A stretch of 7,562 bases of DNA, from contig PMZX01000295.1 of NCBI GenBank assembly GCA_003170035.1, positions 31,963 through 39,524 on the forward strand. Reading direction: 5' to 3'. Below, piece by piece: positions 6,227 through 7,562 of the stretch; positions within the stretch are counted from its first letter, which is position 1, and each line of letters begins with the position of its first letter. Under the pieces are notes generated by a model. The model was not told the origin of the DNA, did not search any database, and saw only the letters and a list, made by a program, of their open reading frames with translations. The stretch comes from Myxococcales bacterium. Its GTDB lineage: Bacteria > Myxococcota_A > Polyangia > Fen-1088. A program made the translations under genes and the position numbers.

Positions 6227-6273
6227 ACCAACCGGCCACGAACCCACGATAGGCGGTACCGGGGAGCGTCCCT

Positions 6274-7562
6274 TTACTTTTCTCTTCGTACGGGTTTCTT
6301 GCCCTTGTGGGCGCGCAGGACCAGCCGCAAAGGCGATCCCTCAAACCCGTAGATAACCCTCAGTCGGTTCGCCAGGTATCGGCGATAGGGAAGCCCCACG
6401 GCCGCGGGGTAGTTGGCGCTGACAAAGAACGACGGCGGCCGGGTCTGCGCCTGGGTGATGTAGTAGAGCCGGACGTAGCGTCCACCGGGCCCCGCGGGTG
6501 GCGGGCGGCGGGCTACGATTTCTTCAAAGTGTTTGTTCAACTCTGATGTTGGAACCCTTCGACACCATTGTGCAAACACGTCAGAGGCGATCCGCGGGAT
6601 CTCGCCCACTCCGCGCCCTGTGACGGCTGAAGTCCCGGCCACGGGCGCCCACGCCATGAAGCCCAGCACCTCGCGGACACCGGCAACCTTTCGGTCAATA
6701 TCGGCCCGGCGGACAAGGTCGCTCTTGTTGACCACGATGAGCGCAGCCCGGCCCGATTCCTCGATGAAGCTGGCCAACTTCGCGTCCTCGGCCGTGGCCC
6801 CGTCCTGGGCATCGATGACCAGGGCCACGACATCTGCGCACGCCAACTGGTCGCGCGCCATCTTCGCGGAAACCGCCTCGGTCAGCGTGTCGATGGCGCG
6901 GCGGCGCCGCAGGCCTGCCGTGTCCACCAGTACGAACTCGCGCCCCTGCCACCGAAAGGGTGTGTCGATGGGGTCACGCGTCGTGCCTGGCTGGTCGTGG
7001 ACCAGCACCCTCTCCTCCCCCAGCAGGCGATTGACTAGCGAGGACTTGCCCACGTTGGGCTTGCCGACAAAGGCCAGGCGGATGGGCGTGTTTCCGTTCT
7101 CTGCTTCCGGGGTGCTCTGCTCGACTGCTTCTACAGGCCGTGCCGGCGAGGACACGGCACCCAGAGCGGCAACCGTGGCATCCAGCAACTCGCCGACACC
7201 GCGTCCGTGCGTGGCCGATACCGGGAAGACCTGGTCGAACCCCAGGCGGAACACATCCGCCATGCTTGGCTCGCGCGTGGCCGAGTCCACCTTGTTGGCC
7301 GCGAGCAGGACGGGCTTGCCCGTGCGCCGCAACAACCGGGCCACGTCCTCGTCGACCGGCGTGAGGCCTTCCTTCACGTCCAGCACGAGGATCAAGACCG
7401 CCGCTTCTTCCACGGCACGCAGGGTCTGCGAACGCATGGCACCCAGGATCCCGCCGGCACCGGGATCAAGGCCGCCGGTGTCGGTAAGGCGAAACCGCGC
7501 GCCGTCCCAGTCACAGACGCCATAGCGCCGATCGCGCGTCACGCCTGGCATGTCCTCGACCA
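6274..7562 (-). CDS. der: Ribosome biogenesis GTPase Der (EngA), partial, N-terminus off the right edge
   Basis: Der is a double-GTPase protein needed for assembly of the large (50S) ribosomal subunit. The first P-loop (GxPNVGKS) and about 30 N-terminal residues lie beyond the window; the frame enters at VEDMPGVTRDR. Numbering from that Met, domain 1 shows the switch TRDR (5-8), DTGG (24-27) and NKVD (86-89). An acidic linker (about 140-156) leads to domain 2, with GKPNVGKS (163-170), TTRD (190-193), DTAG (210-213), NKSD (275-278) and a G5-like SAVTGRG (308-314). The C-terminal KH-like domain follows (about 336-415), with LYYITQ and LPYRRYLANRLR, and a basic tail. All motifs in view are intact, so the gene is probably functional. 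In E. coli der is downstream of yfgM-bamB; here it lies upstream, with an opposite-strand gene between. Confidence 0.98.
   Translation of the reverse strand, partial: VEDMPGVTRDRRYGVCDWDGARFRLTDTGGLDPGAGGILGAMRSQTLRAVEEAAVLILVLDVKEGLTPVDEDVARLLRRTGKPVLLAANKVDSATREPSMADVFRLGFDQVFPVSATHGRGVGELLDATVAALGAVSSPARPVEAVEQSTPEAENGNTPIRLAFVGKPNVGKSSLVNRLLGEERVLVHDQPGTTRDPIDTPFRWQGREFVLVDTAGLRRRRAIDTLTEAVSAKMARDQLACADVVALVIDAQDGATAEDAKLASFIEESGRAALIVVNKSDLVRRADIDRKVAGVREVLGFMAWAPVAGTSAVTGRGVGEIPRIASDVFAQWCRRVPTSELNKHFEEIVARRPPPAGPGGRYVRLYYITQAQTRPPSFFVSANYPAAVGLPYRRYLANRLRVIYGFEGSPLRLVLRAHKGKKPVRREK

Noticed and set aside
6533..7525. A 330-residue plus-strand open frame.
   Set aside because: It lies antisense to intact der GTPase motifs, has an Arg/Ser/Thr-rich composition with no domain, and is explained by high GC content.
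1..7562. Search for tRNA genes, CRISPR repeats, insertion sequences, riboswitches and defence genes.
   Set aside because: No tRNA-like cloverleaf, spaced direct repeats, transposase or integrase motifs, or preQ1-riboswitch-like leader was found by eye; the genes are ordinary housekeeping and envelope genes.

Overview
This is a high-GC window that is almost entirely coding, from a Gram-negative bacterium: it carries a BamB-type outer-membrane lipoprotein, a Sec-secreted putative beta-barrel protein and an inner-membrane-anchored periplasmic TPR protein. The tandem PilZ protein and the clustering of der with a YfgM-like and a BamB-like gene fit Deltaproteobacteria/Myxococcota best. That placement is inferred from gene content only and would need a phylogeny to confirm.

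Left part (1-2927, minus strand): a queA-tgt-elbB gene row. QueA and Tgt act in the queuosine tRNA-modification pathway, and their genes overlap by 4 nt (ATGA). A DJ-1/PfpI-family ElbB gene follows 98 nt downstream and runs off the left edge about 10 codons before its expected end. The conserved N-terminus of QueA extends upstream of the first conventional start codon, so the gene most likely begins at a CTG at 2927.

Middle (2955-3674, plus strand): a PilZ-type protein with two PilZ-like halves, of which only the second keeps the RxxxR motif. It is divergent from queA, with 27 nt between the proposed start codons, and convergent with bamB, with 3 nt between the stop codons.

Right part (3678-5589, minus strand): yfgM-like and bamB-like genes with 10 nt between them, linked to outer-membrane protein assembly and the Sec translocon. 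A small secreted putative beta-barrel gene (5649-6191, plus strand) sits between them and der (6274 to beyond the right edge, minus strand), the double-GTPase ribosome-assembly factor. In E. coli yfgM, bamB and der are contiguous in that order. Here der lies upstream and a gene on the opposite strand separates it from the pair.

I see no tRNA, rRNA, CRISPR array, insertion sequence or phage gene, and no gene-free stretch longer than 300 bases. I did not find an undescribed multi-gene system. The most useful observations concern start codons, compact promoter regions, the degenerate PilZ motifs and the rearranged der/yfgM/bamB neighbourhood.
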